From the NCBI GenBank assembly GCA_008009225.1, contig CM017763.1, positions 62,393,959-62,457,958 of the forward strand: a stretch of 64,000 nucleotides of DNA. Reading direction: 5' to 3'. A program made the translations under genes and the position numbers. Under the pieces are notes generated by a model. That model had not been told where the DNA came from, did not search any database, and saw only the letters and a list, made by a program, of their open reading frames with translations. This document shows positions 8,581-20,833 of the stretch, piece by piece (position 1 is the first letter of the stretch; each line of letters opens with the position of its first letter). This DNA is from Acer yangbiense (lineage: Eukaryota > Streptophyta > Magnoliopsida > Sapindales > Sapindaceae).

Positions 8581-11500
8581 ACTTTAAACTAGGCTGATTG
8601 TTATTGGCATCCAGGGTGAAAGGTAAGTGGAATTGAAGCATATCAACTTCATTTATCGAAATTTGATATTCACAATTTCTAATGTTATACAAACTATAGT
8701 TAGTTAGTTAGTTAGTTAATATAATCATTGACACTGCTAGGTCTTTTTTGGATGATGGAGGGGGCTAAATTGAGGCTGCAATGTTTGTGGAAGCATTGGA
8801 ATTTCTCTTTTGAAAGTCTTCTTTTCAGGTTCAAACTTTAGGTAAAGTTTAATGTTTGAATATAGTTCTATGTTCTTATTAAGCTGAAAGATTGAATGCA
8901 ATTGTTCAAAAATTCAAACTCTTTTTTCCTTCACAAGCTCATCCTTTTTCTTATTGATAATCATTTCCTTATTCCCTAATTTCAGCAGACAATAAAAATG
9001 CCTATGGGAGAGCTCTTCCAATCTACCCTCATGTCTCGCTTGACAGACATGCAACTTGTGACTTCCCGCAATTTGTACGTTAAGAAACATAACTTTAAAG
9101 CTGAAAAAAAGGGTAGAAAATGTTGAAGAGATTAGGGTAGCTCTCAAAAATGTGAGGAGAAGTAATTGACTGAGTAGTGCTTTGAAAATTGAGCTGCATG
9201 ATCTTTGAAATGTGGCTTGTTTCTTATTGCAGGTAATTAACTTGAAACGATTTCTATATTTTTATGATAACGTAACATTAATCATCACTCCTTTTTTTTT
9301 TTTTTTTGTTCCTTTCGCATTATCTTGTGCTTAGTTTTTGGTAATTGTAACTTAAGTTATATAGTATGCTTAAGATAACAGAGTTGATTTACAAAACTGT
9401 TTAGATTTCGTTTCATCGTACTGTATGATGCTGAATTTGATAGTGGAAATCTGTGATCTCATTTTTTTCAGTAAATCCTAGAAACAGAATATGTCAATGG
9501 ATCACTAAGTGAGGAAAGTTTCTCTCATGTCTGTTTCTCTGTCCCCCACAGCAGACAGCCTTGGTGTGGACCCTAATCAGTGAGCTTTTCAAGCTTGTAT
9601 GTTGTTGCCGCACCAGTCATTAATGCCTTTTTGAAGAAGACATGGTTCCTTCTTTTTTATTTAAGTTTATTTGTATCCTTGTGTGGCTCTTATACATACT
9701 TCGGTTTTACAATGGAAGCAGTTGATGGATGACCCTAATTGGACTTCGAAAAACTTAGGCTTATTGGTATTGTGGTATGTGCATACTTGAAAATAAAGTA
9801 ATCATCTCTGTTCTTGAAGTTTATTGTTTCTTCACCTCATTAAACCTTTGAATTATTGTGGGTGAAAGGAATTTCATGTGCTTGTAGAAATATGCTTCAA
9901 TACAACACACATTTTGTGCTTCAATGGTCGTCTCCGGTAATGTACTATTATTTGCTTATGTGTATATATTGCTCTCAATTGTTTTGATAATTGGATTCAT
10001 ATTGTCTATTGTTGGATTCTGAATTCTCCAGAACTCAGATCCTTTCCATATCAGGGCCTGCCATCCTCGCTTCTTTGGTATAGAATGAATGAGCTCGATC
10101 TATAGAATCCCATCACATCATTGGTATGTCAATCTCTAATACCTCAAACCATATCTACATTTTTAATGAAAATCTACTTCTTTTGCATTTACATTTATTC
10201 TCTGTTGTCCATCTTCTGTATTTATATATAGAGTGGTTTTGCAGATTGAAGCAAGCAGCCATTCGATTGTAGAATTAGTGACAGCCCCCAATTGGACATT
10301 AAAGTAAACTTCATTTATTGAAATTTGATATTCACAATTTCTGATGCTTTGCAAACTATAGTCAGTTAGTTAATAATATAATCATTGACACAGCTAGGTC
10401 TCTTTTGGATGATGGGGTGGACTAAATTGAAGCTGCAATGTTTGTACAAGCATCACATTTTCTCTTAAAATTCTTCTTTTCTGGTCCTAACTTAGGTAAA
10501 GTTTCATGTATTCATAGATAATTTCAATTTCACTCATTATTCTGTATTCATAGATAGTCGAAAAGGCATGTTCTTATTTATAAGCTGAAAGATTGAATTG
10601 TTCAAAAATTCAAACCCTTTTTTTCCCTCACAAGCTCATCCTTTTCTTATTGATAATCATTTCCTTATTCTCTAATTTTTATAAACTTATTGACAAGCTG
10701 GATTTTTAGATTACAGATCTCCATAATCTTTGAAATTATTTGATTCTTTTAGTACATCATTGTTGAGATCTCCAAAGTGTTCTGTTCTGCTAAGGAGGAG
10801 TGGCAGTATCCTTAATCCGGAGAAGGTACTTTCATGTTCTTGAATTAAATCTGATTTTATGTATATTGTTATGCAGAATAAATATATGAATCATTCCTTT
10901 TATTGCCATCGGTGCATGGTCAAGTATTGTTGTGTAATGATATTACTGCTTTGTAAAGTCAGTAGTTCGGGCATCAGCATCTATATGAATTCGTAGGAAC
11001 ATAATATATCAACGGATCACCAAGTAGGAAAGCTTCTCTTATGTCTGTTTCATTGTCCCCCACCAGAGACAGCCTTGGTGTGCACCCTAATCAATGAGCT
11101 TCTCTTGTGTGTTTCCGCTACACCGGTCATTAATACCTCACTTAATTAGTAAAATTAACTTTTTGAAGAAGATATATATATATATATATATAGTTTTTTT
11201 TTTCATTTATTATTTGTTATCCTTCTGTGGTGTTTATATATACTTTTGTTTTTCAATGGAAGCAGTTGATGGACGACCTTAATTGGACTTCAAAACTTAG
11301 GCTTATTGGTATTGTAGTGTGCACATACTTAAAAATAAAGTAATCATTTCTGTTCTTGAAGTTTATTGCTTCTTCACCTCATTAAATCTTTGAATTAATT
11401 GTGGGCGAAAGGAACTCTTGTGGCTTGAAACCCATGAATTTCGTGTGCTTTTGCAAATACGCTTGAATACAACACATATTTTGTGCTTCGATTGTTGTCT

Positions 11501-14170
11501 CCAGTAATATACATTTATTTGCCTATGTGTATATTTTGTGTCTCAATTGTTTCGATTCATATTGTCTTGACATCCATCTGCAATGCAATTTTTGTGAAAT
11601 GCCTATATAGGAATGAGAAGTAATCAATCTTATTTTTCCTTATCATGCTATTCATTACAGGAAAATTGCATTGGTCTATCCATCCTCCTTGGTTTTCCAT
11701 GATATCTGAGATGCAGCCTTCATCAGCACAAAACCGGCTTAGAGCTCAAGGCAGTTCATCTAATCATACTCATAAGAAGACCAATCAGAATTAAGATTCC
11801 ATCACATCTACCGTCCAGAGCAGGAAGAATGAATGAGCTGCTATTCGTATGTCAATCACATCATTGGTATGTCAATCTCTAAGAACTCAAACCTTATCTC
11901 CATAAAAAATCTACTTCCTTCTTGTTCATTTATGTTTATACTCCGTTTTTTCAAATTGAAGCAAGCTGCTATTCGATTCTAGGCTTATTGTTATTGGAAT
12001 CGAGGGAGAAAGGTAACCGGAAGTTTATGGACTTCATTTATCAAAAGTTTATGGACTTCATTTATCAAAATTTGATATTCACAATCTCTGATGCTATCAG
12101 AACTATAGTTAGTTAGTTTATATAAACATTGACACAACTGAAAACACTAGCCAAAACAAAGAAAGGGCAAGATGTTTGTTGATGACACAAACGTTTTTGA
12201 TGAAAATTCTAAGAGAGATCAGAGATGAAAACTGAGAAAAATTGGAAGCGCCATAACGGCTGCTCTTTTGATAGAGAAAAATTATTTTCAATGATACATT
12301 GTTTACACGTGACCTGCTCTTTATATTACAACCATTTGCTAAAACTAACTCCAGATAATCATGAAATAGATTACTTAGTGAATGCCACATCAGCACACAC
12401 TTAACTAACTACCCAGGCTAACTTGATTTCTATCAAGCTTTACACTTCTGATTCTGTTACAACTTACAACCATGAGCTTGATCAGCTCTTATATCAGAGG
12501 AACATGTTGCAAGCCCAGAGTAGTAGCCTGGACCTTTATTTCTTCTTACTTTATCTTCTGATTGAGATTGAGTATTGCTCACAACAACTAGGTCTCCTTT
12601 GGATGATCTGTTCATCTTATTAATGGGGTTGACTAAATTGAGGATGCAATGTTATTGGAAGCATCAGATTTCTGTTTCTGGTCCTAAATTTAGGTAACTA
12701 TATGCAACACTGCTCTTCTACTTGAAATAAGCATCTCCTAATATAGGAATGGAATATTGTTTTAAGTTATTGTTAACTGCACACCTTTCATTTGAAATAA
12801 GTATTTTGCTTACTTTTGTTTGTTCATAAACATATTGACATGCTAGGATTTTACATTACAGATGTGGCACTATCTTTGTACAACCTTTGAGATCCTCCTC
12901 GACCGTTTGAGGTACTTCTCTCAAGTGAGTGAAAGCTAGTACAGAGTTTTCTGTTCTACTAAGAAGGTATTGCAGTACTAAAGATTCAAAGAAGGTAATA
13001 ATTAGCGTTTAACTTCTTTTTGTCATTCTTTCGGTTTTGAGTGCTTGCGTGTTCTTTAATTACATCTGATTTTTCTGTATTTTGTTATGAAGTGTATATG
13101 TGAATCATTCCTTCTAATGTCATCTGTGCATCATGTGCATGACCCAAGTATTATTGCTTAACAATATTGCTGCTTTGTGGTGGGAGTTAAATTGTGATAT
13201 TATTTGTAAATTGATCAAGTAATTAATTCGTAGAAACAGTAATTAAGAACTAGAGCTTGAAGTTTTTCTTAAATTGTTGATGGTCACACGATATGGTTGA
13301 AGTTTTTCTGAAGTCTTGTGGTGAGAAACCTTATCCCTTCTCCCCATATAGACTTCCTTCTTCACTTATTTTGGTAGAATATCTGAATTAGTATATCTTT
13401 TTGGTAGAATATCTCTTAGGATCACTACGTGAGGAAAGCTTCTATCATGTCTGTTTCTTGGCCCCTGCCAGAGACAGCCTTGGTGTGGACCCTGATCAAT
13501 GAGCTTTTCGAGCTTGTGTGTTGCTGCGACACCGATCATTAATTCCTCATTTAGTAAATTCAACTTTCTGAAGAAGATATGTAGTACGTTCCTTCCTTTT
13601 TATTCATGCTTCTTTGTTATCCTTCTCTAGTTCTTATACATTTGGTTTTCAATGGAAGCAGTTGATAGACGACCCTAATTGGGCTTCAAAACTTAAGCTT
13701 ATCGGTATTGTGGTGTGTGCATACTTGAAAATAAAGTAATCATCTCTGTTCTTGAAGTTTATTGCTTCTTCACCTTATTAAATCTTTTAATTTTCGTGGG
13801 TGAAAGATACTCTTGTGTCTTGGAGCCCTTGAATTTCATGTTCTTCTGGAAATATGCTTGAGTACAACACACCTTTTGTGCTTCAATGCTTGTCTGTAGT
13901 AATATACATTTATTTGCTTATATGTATCTATTGCTCTCAATTGTTTCAACTCATCTTGTCATGATTGCTGCAATGCAATCTTTGTGAATTGCATATATAG
14001 GAATTTGAAGCAATCAATCTTATTTTTCCTTATTATGCTATTCGTTATAGGACAATTGCATTGGTCTATCATCCTTGGTTTTCCATGATATCAGAGATGC
14101 AACCTTCATTAGTAGAAAACCGACTTAGAACTCAAGGTAGTTCATCTGATCATACACGTGAGAAGACCAA
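8520..14170 (+). repeat. Array of repeated NLR 3'-flank blocks
   Basis: Several conserved blocks recur in the same order. A block with AAGCAAGCTG and CCAATTGGAC occurs near 8532, 10243 and 11960 (spacing about 1.71 kb). A block with GAGACAGCCTTGGTGTG occurs near 9549, 11063 and 13468. A block with TGGAAGCAGTTGATGGA and ACTTGAAAATAAAGTAATC occurs near 9711, 11254 and 13650. A block with TTGCATTGGTCTATC and TTTTCCATGATATC occurs near 11660 and 14045. They look like serial unequal duplications of the region behind an NLR gene, followed by loss of the coding parts. No long coding frame survives. Confidence 0.8.
8998..10078 (+). pseudogene. Relic of a second CNL gene (both ends, centre deleted)
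   Basis: At 8998 an ATG opens MPMGELFQSTLMSRL, matching the beginning of the intact NLR (MPVGEVFLSAFL). After frameshifts it continues with coiled-coil-like VENVEEIRVALKNVRR and SALKIELHDL to about 9230. At 10029-10078 a piece matches the last leucine-rich repeats (LRSFPYQGLPSSL), followed by the same 3' flank as the intact gene. The NB-ARC domain and most LRRs between them are gone. This supports an ancestral tandem array of NLR genes here. Confidence 0.7.
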
Positions 14171-15249
14171 TCAGAGATAAGATTTGTGGCAACAAATATC
14201 TTCATGTATGAATGAACATCTTGCTTCTGCTGTTGTTGTTTTACATTTTCGATATATCCTCATGTTATGATAATTTAATGTTGTAGTGCATCTTGCCTTG
14301 TTGTTTCTTGCCCCAATCCGATAAGGGGGTCTTGGCAGTAGCAAGGATCCAACAAGAAATAAGCATTTGAGTGAAGCTTCCTCCATCCTTATTGAGGCAG
14401 AAGAAACAGTGATCGAATGCAATAGCACGTTAGAAACCTCAAAATTTGCTCTGCTGTGGTGAGCAACCTTCTTTCTTCTCCCCTATGTAAACTTTTTCTT
14501 TCTTTCTAGCATTATCACCTTCTTTCTTATGTATAATATCCACTAAATTAGTCTCTCTTTTCATTTAGGATGAATCCGACTATTTCTATACGAACCACCA
14601 ACAAGTACAAGAACCGTCACCTTTCCATGTTACACTTCACAAAGAAGGTTGTCCCACGTCCGGTTGTGTGTTTCCCTTCCTGCAACAACCCTTGGTATGT
14701 ATGAAGAGCTTGTGTTTTTCCTCTCTGCAAATGCACAACAGCTTCCAGGCTCCAAAACTAGGATGTCATGTGCCAGTCCTAACATTTTAAACACCAAGTG
14801 TATGTTTATGTTCTATCTTGATGAAGTTTAATGACAACCATGTACAAAGTCATTTTAAAAACTAGGATGTCATGTGCCAGTCCTAACATTTTAAACACCA
14901 AGTGTATGTATGTTTGCTTTGAGGTATTGTTTGTACGATCATTACTCTTAGGCAAAATTTGCATCTGAATGGATTGTTATATTTATTAAATTTCAATGTC
15001 TAGTATGTAAAATTTTAGTTGTCATTTTTATTTCTCAAAACAAACACTTCAAAACTTCAAATTGCATGTAGTTCCCTTAACATTTTGTTAGACAAATGTT
15101 GAAAATCCTAATATAAATTGAAAGACATGAAATGGAACACTTAAAAGATTATAATTTAGAGGATCATATAAACAAAATATCCGTAGAATATCAGTCAAAA
15201 GTAAGCATATATATAGTCAAAAGGCAGAAATGGAGACCTCTGTTTTTAT
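14171..15249. other. Non-coding stretch with a 52-bp direct repeat
   Basis: No complete gene was recognised. A 52-bp segment (14754-14805) recurs at 14858-14909 with one extra A, including GTCATGTGCCAGTCC and AACACCAAGTGTATG. A short piece near 14360-14400 (GCATTTGAGTGAAGCTT...TCCTTATTGAGG) recurs near 15825-15865. These may be remains of NLR-flank units. Confidence 0.5.
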
Positions 15250-15507
15250 GTCATCAGTCAGCACCTCTGTTTCAACAATGGAGACCAACCCAGTGCATTT
15301 TGCTGGACCAATTTTCAGATGGCTCGTTTAGGACCGATTTTCAGGACAGCACGCCACTTGGCGAACCTGGCTCCAGTCTTGTTGTACTGATTGGTTCCTG
15401 CCAACTCAACAGTGCCCTTGTCCACTTTGATCCCCGGAATTACTTTGTTTTCCTGGAGGACTTCAACGAAAGGCTTCCCATTAGAGACTCAGAGATCTTC
15501 TGGTAGA
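15250..15507 (-). pseudogene. Fructose-bisphosphate aldolase pseudogene fragment
   Basis: The minus strand reads GKPFVEVLQENKVIPGIKV, DKGTVELAGTN, then GARFAKWRAVLKIGP, which are consecutive conserved segments of class I (cytosolic type) fructose-bisphosphate aldolase. About 20 residues normally between AGTN and GARFAKW are missing. A frameshift interrupts the start (the LYQ segment precedes GKPFV in another frame), and a stop follows soon after KIGP. No introns are visible, so it may be a processed copy, but only about 85 codons remain. It is not functional. Confidence 0.8.
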
Positions 15508-16559
15508 GGGATTGGCGGTTGGATTCATTTTGACTCTTGAGAACTTGAACAAGGAAATTTAGATTCAATTGGTTTTGTTACAAGGAAATTTGAACAGATT
15601 ACACTGTAACTATAAAGGATGAAAAGATTTTATAACAAACGATTGTTATAATTTGTTCCAAGGACGGAATTTTTCTGATTTGTCATTATATTGTGTTAAT
15701 TATACAAGTCCAACTCACGGTCATTCTGGAAAAAAATTGTTTGAAATAGCAGTCCATTTATTAGCTCAAATGTTAATCAAATTTAATTGAATATGTAATT
15801 AATTAGATGATCAAGTGAGATATGAGCATTTGAGTGAAGCTATCCTCAATCCTTATTGAGGTAGTTGATATAAGTAGAAATTTTTGCAGGATAGCCAATG
15901 CATGTCAATAATTAGCTGACAATTACTCTGTTTTTATTTGTTGCTTTATTTTAACCACTTTGTTGTATTGCACTCTTTCATGGAGTAGTCTGTAAATTAC
16001 CATGATGATCTGACACTAATAGAATTAGACTATTAGAGGTCTGTTGAAACCCGGCGAAATTAACGGTTAAAAAAAAATCTGGAAAGCAGCTCTCATGAAC
16101 TTGATCCACGTAAGGCCCAGTCCACGTAAGGTCCAGTCCAGTCCAGTTAAATATGGGCCCTCAGTGTTTTTAACAATAATTGTTCAGTTAGGTACTTTTA
16201 CTAATTGGGCCATCTGGTTGTGTTGTCAATAGGTCCAGTCCAGTTATTAAAAACAAAACAAAAATAAGACACAGAACGAGAGGACACGTCATCCAAATGG
16301 GTGACACGCGTGCTGGATGACGTGGCATTTGAAGCTGTAAACAGCAAACTGGGTTGTGATGAAAATCAAGTTTTTTAAGTCAAAATTTGGAGAATGCTAA
16401 GGTTTTGATGTGCAATGGTGTGTGGGGTGTTGATGTTTGGTTTCAAGAGGGCGTTTGCTGGAAAGCGCTGTGGCTTCCACAGCGGTACCGGCAGCGGTCG
16501 ACGGGATGAGGCGTATGGATCACGGTTTTCTGAGTGGTCAAGTTCAACACGGTTTAGGA
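15508..16559. other. Non-coding stretch
   Basis: No gene seen. It includes a run of short repeats around 16098-16145 (GTCCACGTAAGG and GTCCAGTCCA) and a locally GC-rich patch at 16440-16560 that stands out from the AT-rich surroundings but has no recognisable coding content. Confidence 0.4.
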
Positions 16560-17060
16560 AGCGGGTGGCCAACTGCAACTTGAATCGTAGTTAATCATAA
16601 ACATGCGTTGAATCAGGAAATATGTTGCTTCTGGAAGTTCTAATTGAAAAAGGATTTCTCCTTGAAAGAAGACTTGTCTTAAATAGGAAATAGTATTTAT
16701 GTGGAACAAGTATTCTTGTATGTCTAGGAGATAGATTTCCTTGTTAGTTTTAACTCCCTGTAATACATATAAATAGACCATAATAACTAGGTTATTAGTG
16801 TGGGAAAAACACCTGAGAGTGGTGAAGCAAAATAGCAAATACTAGAGAGATCTCAAAGTGAGCATTGGGTGTAATTGGGTTTGGGGTATTTTAGAGAGAG
16901 AACCTGAGTGTGTGGTTGTAACAATTTACTATATATTAGAACTTTCTCTTGTCGTCCTGACGGCCATGGTTTTTTTCCCTGATTTGGGTTTCCACGAAAA
17001 TTCTTGTGTTGTGATTGTTTGGATTTGATTACTTCTCTTCATCTTATCTTTTCTTTATCA
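16560..17060 (+). mobile_element. Ty1-copia LTR remnant
   Basis: The stretch has the layout of a copia LTR: a promoter-like AT-rich part, a repeated GAGAGAA/GTGTGTGG part, then CTTGTCGTCCTGACGGCCATGG...TTTCCACG...TTCTTGTGTTGTG, a common copia R/U5 ending. No primer-binding site, internal coding region or matching second LTR is visible. The exact ends are uncertain. Confidence 0.45.
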
Positions 17061-17836
17061 TTTTATTTGTTTGTGTTCTATCCGGCAATGCTTCTGCGAG
17101 TAATAGTGATGTTTGTTCGCTAACAGAAGATTCTCTACTGTCTATACTATCTATATCACGTTGCGGTTATATCTATCAATCCAAATGGATTGTGGAATAT
17201 ATATATGAAATGTAATGCTAGTGAATAGTTAGTTACCTTTAATTGTATGTTTTCTAGTCGAATATGATGAGTAAAATATCTTGGTTTTGCATACAAGTTT
17301 ATCAAGTTTTCTCGGTTGGCTAGCACTTTGGGTCATAGATACTATCAGTTATAACATATATTACACCAGAATTCTAAATAAATCGCAGTGAAGCAGTATT
17401 TACATCAACTGACGCTTTATGCGAAGCATATAATAAAATAATGCAATTTATCATGAAAAAAATTAAAAATCATTTATAATTGCAAGTTAATGAGCACTGA
17501 AGGCAAGTAGAATTTTACATACTAACGTAACGTGCAAGTGAATTTTGATTATTAAGTTATGCATATTTGATATTTCACAGTTATTTTGATTTTGGGATGT
17601 CGAAATCAACTTTTAATTACTTTGATTTTGGCATAATAATTCTTGCTTTTTTGTTGATGTAAAATGAATGGTAAGAGTTAACTTGTTAGATCAAAAGTAT
17701 TCAATTTCGTGGTTGTTTTCATTTCTATTTGGAAATTTTTTATCATCATCGTGACTAAAGAAAACAAGATGGAAACTCTAATGCAGACTACAACGGAACA
17801 TTTAACAAAAAAAAAAAAAAAAACAATTCTACGTCC

Positions 17837-20567
17837 TCATAGTTCGATTGTTACGTTCCAAAGGTACAATTCTGTGAAGGGCAAACCGGGACCGTCAAGA
17901 ATCGGTGGGGTTTTGAGAGACTCGTACGGTAAGGTGTTTTGTCTTTTTTCCTTCCATTTGGGGAATCTGGACTCGAACACTGCTGAATTATGGGCAATAA
18001 AAAGAGCTACAGAATTGATCGCTGCCAATCCGAATCTCAATGGCCGTGACATTACGGTTGTTAGCGATTCGAAGGTGGCAGTGTCATGGGTTAATCAAGG
18101 CGATTTTGGGAACATTGCTCAAGTTAAAGCTATTTATGACATTCGCCAGATTATTAAAGATTCAGGTTCCATAAAGGTTGTGTTCGACCCAAGAATCTAC
18201 AATTCTTTTGCCGATAGTTTGGCAAAGATGGGAGCTAACTCGGTGGGTGATTTCGTGTAATGGGGCGACTTTTGATGCTGGTGCTGCTGCTGGTGTGGTC
18301 TGATGTGGTCTGGTGTTTTTCTGGTTGTTTAAGGGTTGCTTTCTTTTTGTTTCTCTAGTGTGGGCTGTTCTTTGCTTGCTGTCTTTGTTTTTGCTTTCTG
18401 CTGCTTCTCGTTGTTTTGTTTTGGTCTCTGGCTGGGTGGTCTTTCTACCCTGTTTCCCCTGTTCTCTTTGTTTGTTTGGGTTGCCTTGTTGCCTGGTGGC
18501 TTTGAATAAAATTTGCAGTTCAAAAAAAAAAAAAATTCTGCCTCCGGAACTCTAAGATCAAGAGTGACCAAACCAGATTCTTCATTGTATCCGAACTGCA
18601 CTTCCTCTGAATCGACTTGAATCATCTTGGGACGAGCTGATGAATATGCTCCAAAGAGGCCACAGCCACGTACTTTCATGTCCGCAGCTGCAGTTCCCTC
18701 AGCTTCATCATATCTCAACTCCTTAATGGCTCCTCCGGAATTGAACATCTTGATCAGACCGATGGGGGCTAGTTTAGCCTCGTTGTTGGAGAATTCCTTC
18801 ACAGGGACCACTGTGAACACTTCATATTCTCGCGATTTTAGTGTAATTGGGATTGTTGCATTCTTCGGAAGATAAACTACCTCTCCTGTGATTCGTATCA
18901 GAACAAAGTTTATCAGGAAAACAAAAGAGGAAACAAAATTCTATTATGATCTACTATGAATGTGAAAACATACCACCAAGATGGGAATATACGATTGTAT
19001 CACCAGTCCATTGATCAGTAGCGAGTCTAGATAAGTAATCAACACCTTTTGCTCTAACATATCCTGAGATTGTACCGGGTTGTTCATCGTGGATAAGGTT
19101 TGTCTTTCCGATTTTACACCACCCTGCACCTTGGCAGTTGAAGACCCCCATGACGCCGGTGAAATCGTTCAGGTTCCATATTTTCAAAAGACTGTATGCA
19201 GCATCAACAACAACACATTAAGCAAAAGTAGCAAAAGTCTCGAAATCAGTTTATTTCTATCGTCTGTGTGTTACCTTTTTCCGTCTCTGGCAGGATCGGA
19301 GAACAAGCAATCCCTTGTAGGTCTTCCTGGAAGTTTGGCTCTCAATATCGAACCATCAGGAAGTACAAGCTTCTTCAGTAGATAGAAGTCATGTTGTCCA
19401 GGCTTGTCACTGCAAGACAAAGATACAACATTGATGTGAATCCATGTATTGTAAAATTTGATGTGATTCAGAAAATTTATATAAATTTGTATCAAAGTTT
19501 CTACCTGACATAAATTGCACATCCTCCCACTGCACGAGCTGCTCCGTGGTATTCAGCCATCGGGTGCAGGCTCTGTCGTGAGAATTTATTTCAAGGTTAT
19601 CATCTGAAAACTAGAAACTAGAGATTATAAACGAATCTAAATCAGTTAGCTAGCTTAGATGGAACATATCCCAGTCTGGCTGCATAAATTTGCCAAGGAA
19701 GACGGTGTTGTAAGCAACCGAGGCAATGTGAATTGTGTGTGATGCTGCATCTCTTGGCCAGAAATCATCGGATGCCCTTATAAAGGCTGTTTGCTTTGCA
19801 CTGCATATACATAAATGAAGGTGTCATTAGAACATGAAACTTTCAAGAACTTCACCTAGAAGATTTTCATCGTGACAACGTAAATATTACCTGTATAAAC
19901 CATCTGTATTGTGACTCATACAAGAGATGATACCATTGTTGCGGAAGTTTCTCACGATAGACGCCTCTAATGCCTGACGGTATTTTCTAGTAAGTTTCAC
20001 TCTTCCACCGTGGCCTGCTCCAAGAGTTTGGAGTATGTTCTGAACATCAACCTTGACACCATCGATACCAGCTGATGCGAGATACGAGTGAAGTTCATTG
20101 TAGAAAGTGAAAACCTTCTCCGGATTCACAAGTCCGAGCCCATTCTTTGCAAGGCTGTTCAAGCACTCACAGTCCTCGTTATTTTGAACGCCTGGAGATG
20201 AAACGGGATATGCCATTTCAGATTCATAGTGTTCCATTTCAGTAACTCCAGGTCGAACACCTCCCCAATAGCCTGGTATCGCGTGCCAAACAAAGACGTA
20301 CTTCAAATCACGGTTTTCTTTAATATCGGAGACAATGTGGCGCAGTCCTAAAGCTGCATCCTCTACTCTGTGACCCTCTTTGCCATTTTTCTGAAACTTG
20401 TGATTCTCTTTGATATTTGTCAACCTGTTTGCAAAGCTGAACGACAAGAACAAACATTGCTAAAGATTGTTACCCGATGAAAACGAAAAAGATACCATAA
20501 ACAATCAAACACAGTTCCAGTTAAAAGCTCACTTGGCTGAATTATCAGCTCTATGTTCCAGACCAGT
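17837..20567 (-). pseudogene. Truncated raffinose synthase / alkaline alpha-galactosidase copy
   Basis: This copy keeps the last seven exons of the gene at 42184-45699. Exon 6 is partial (20533-20567); then exon 7 (19891-20436), 8 (19659-19800), 9 (19505-19572), 10 (19275-19409), 11 (18974-19191) and 12 (18534-18885 plus 17837-17874). Exon lengths equal those of the intact copy. Three lesions show it is dead. Exons 1-5 are absent. The donor after exon 8 is CT instead of GT (base 19658). A LINE splits exon 12, so the frame after LRVPEAE runs into the poly(A) complement and loses the conserved ending LYLWNVTIEL. Exon 7 still carries the GH36 nucleophile motif KVDVQN. Confidence 0.9.
17875..18533 (+). 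mobile_element. 5'-truncated LINE with RNase H domain
   Basis: A 659-bp insertion in antisense to the host gene. It opens inside an RNase H domain: KGKPGPSRIGGVLRDS, then TAELWAI, VVSDSKVAVSWV and NSFADSLAKMG, stopping at 18260. A 270-bp 3' UTR with AATAAA (18505-18510) and a poly(A) run at 18522-18535 follow. The flanking AATTCTG (17868-17874 and 18534-18540) is the target duplication; its two A's merge with the tail. The empty site survives in the paralog (near 42214). The first catalytic Asp of RNase H was lost with the 5' truncation. Confidence 0.93.
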
Positions 20568-20654
20568 GTGTGTTTTTGTTGAAATAGTAATGTTATTTGA
20601 GTTTCTATGTGCGAATTTTGAGCTCTAATGAGTGTGTTTTGTGGTTAAACTTAG

Positions 20655-20833
20655 GGGATCAAATCAGCCGTCAAATTTTGGTGTCCCAATTTGTGTCCAA
20701 CCAATCAAATTGGGACATGTGTGCACATTTATAGAAATAGTTAAAAAAATAGTAATTAAATGTGTACATATGTCCCAATTTGATTGGTTGGACACAAATT
20801 GGGACACCAAAATTTGACAGCCGATTTGGGTCA
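20655..20833. mobile_element. Foldback MITE with 9-bp target duplication
   Basis: A 179-bp hairpin whose arms share CAAATTTTGGTGTCCCAATT and the segment after it almost to the centre. The direct flank TAAACTTAG occurs at 20646-20654 and 20834-20842, a Mutator-like 9-bp signature. Mirror-image small frames on both strands are only the hairpin read twice. Confidence 0.8.

Larger units (their letters stand above)
17128..20567. repeat. Segmental duplication, copy 1 (partner 41505-44233)
   Basis: From about 17128 (AAGATTCTCTACTGTC) to 20567 (GTTCCAGACCAGT) this block matches 41505-44233 in the same orientation, including introns and non-coding flank. The match covers the 3' part of the raffinose-synthase-like gene. 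The main differences are the 659-bp LINE at 17875-18533, a longer TA run in copy 2 and small indels. Confidence 0.9.

Noticed and set aside
15132..15506. A 124-codon plus-strand frame as a gene
   Set aside because: The minus strand of the same segment matches aldolase over consecutive conserved motifs.
18329..18820. A 163-codon minus-strand frame as an independent gene
   Set aside because: It is exon 12 of the duplicated raffinose-synthase copy running into the antisense LINE; the C-terminal part is LINE 3' UTR read backwards.
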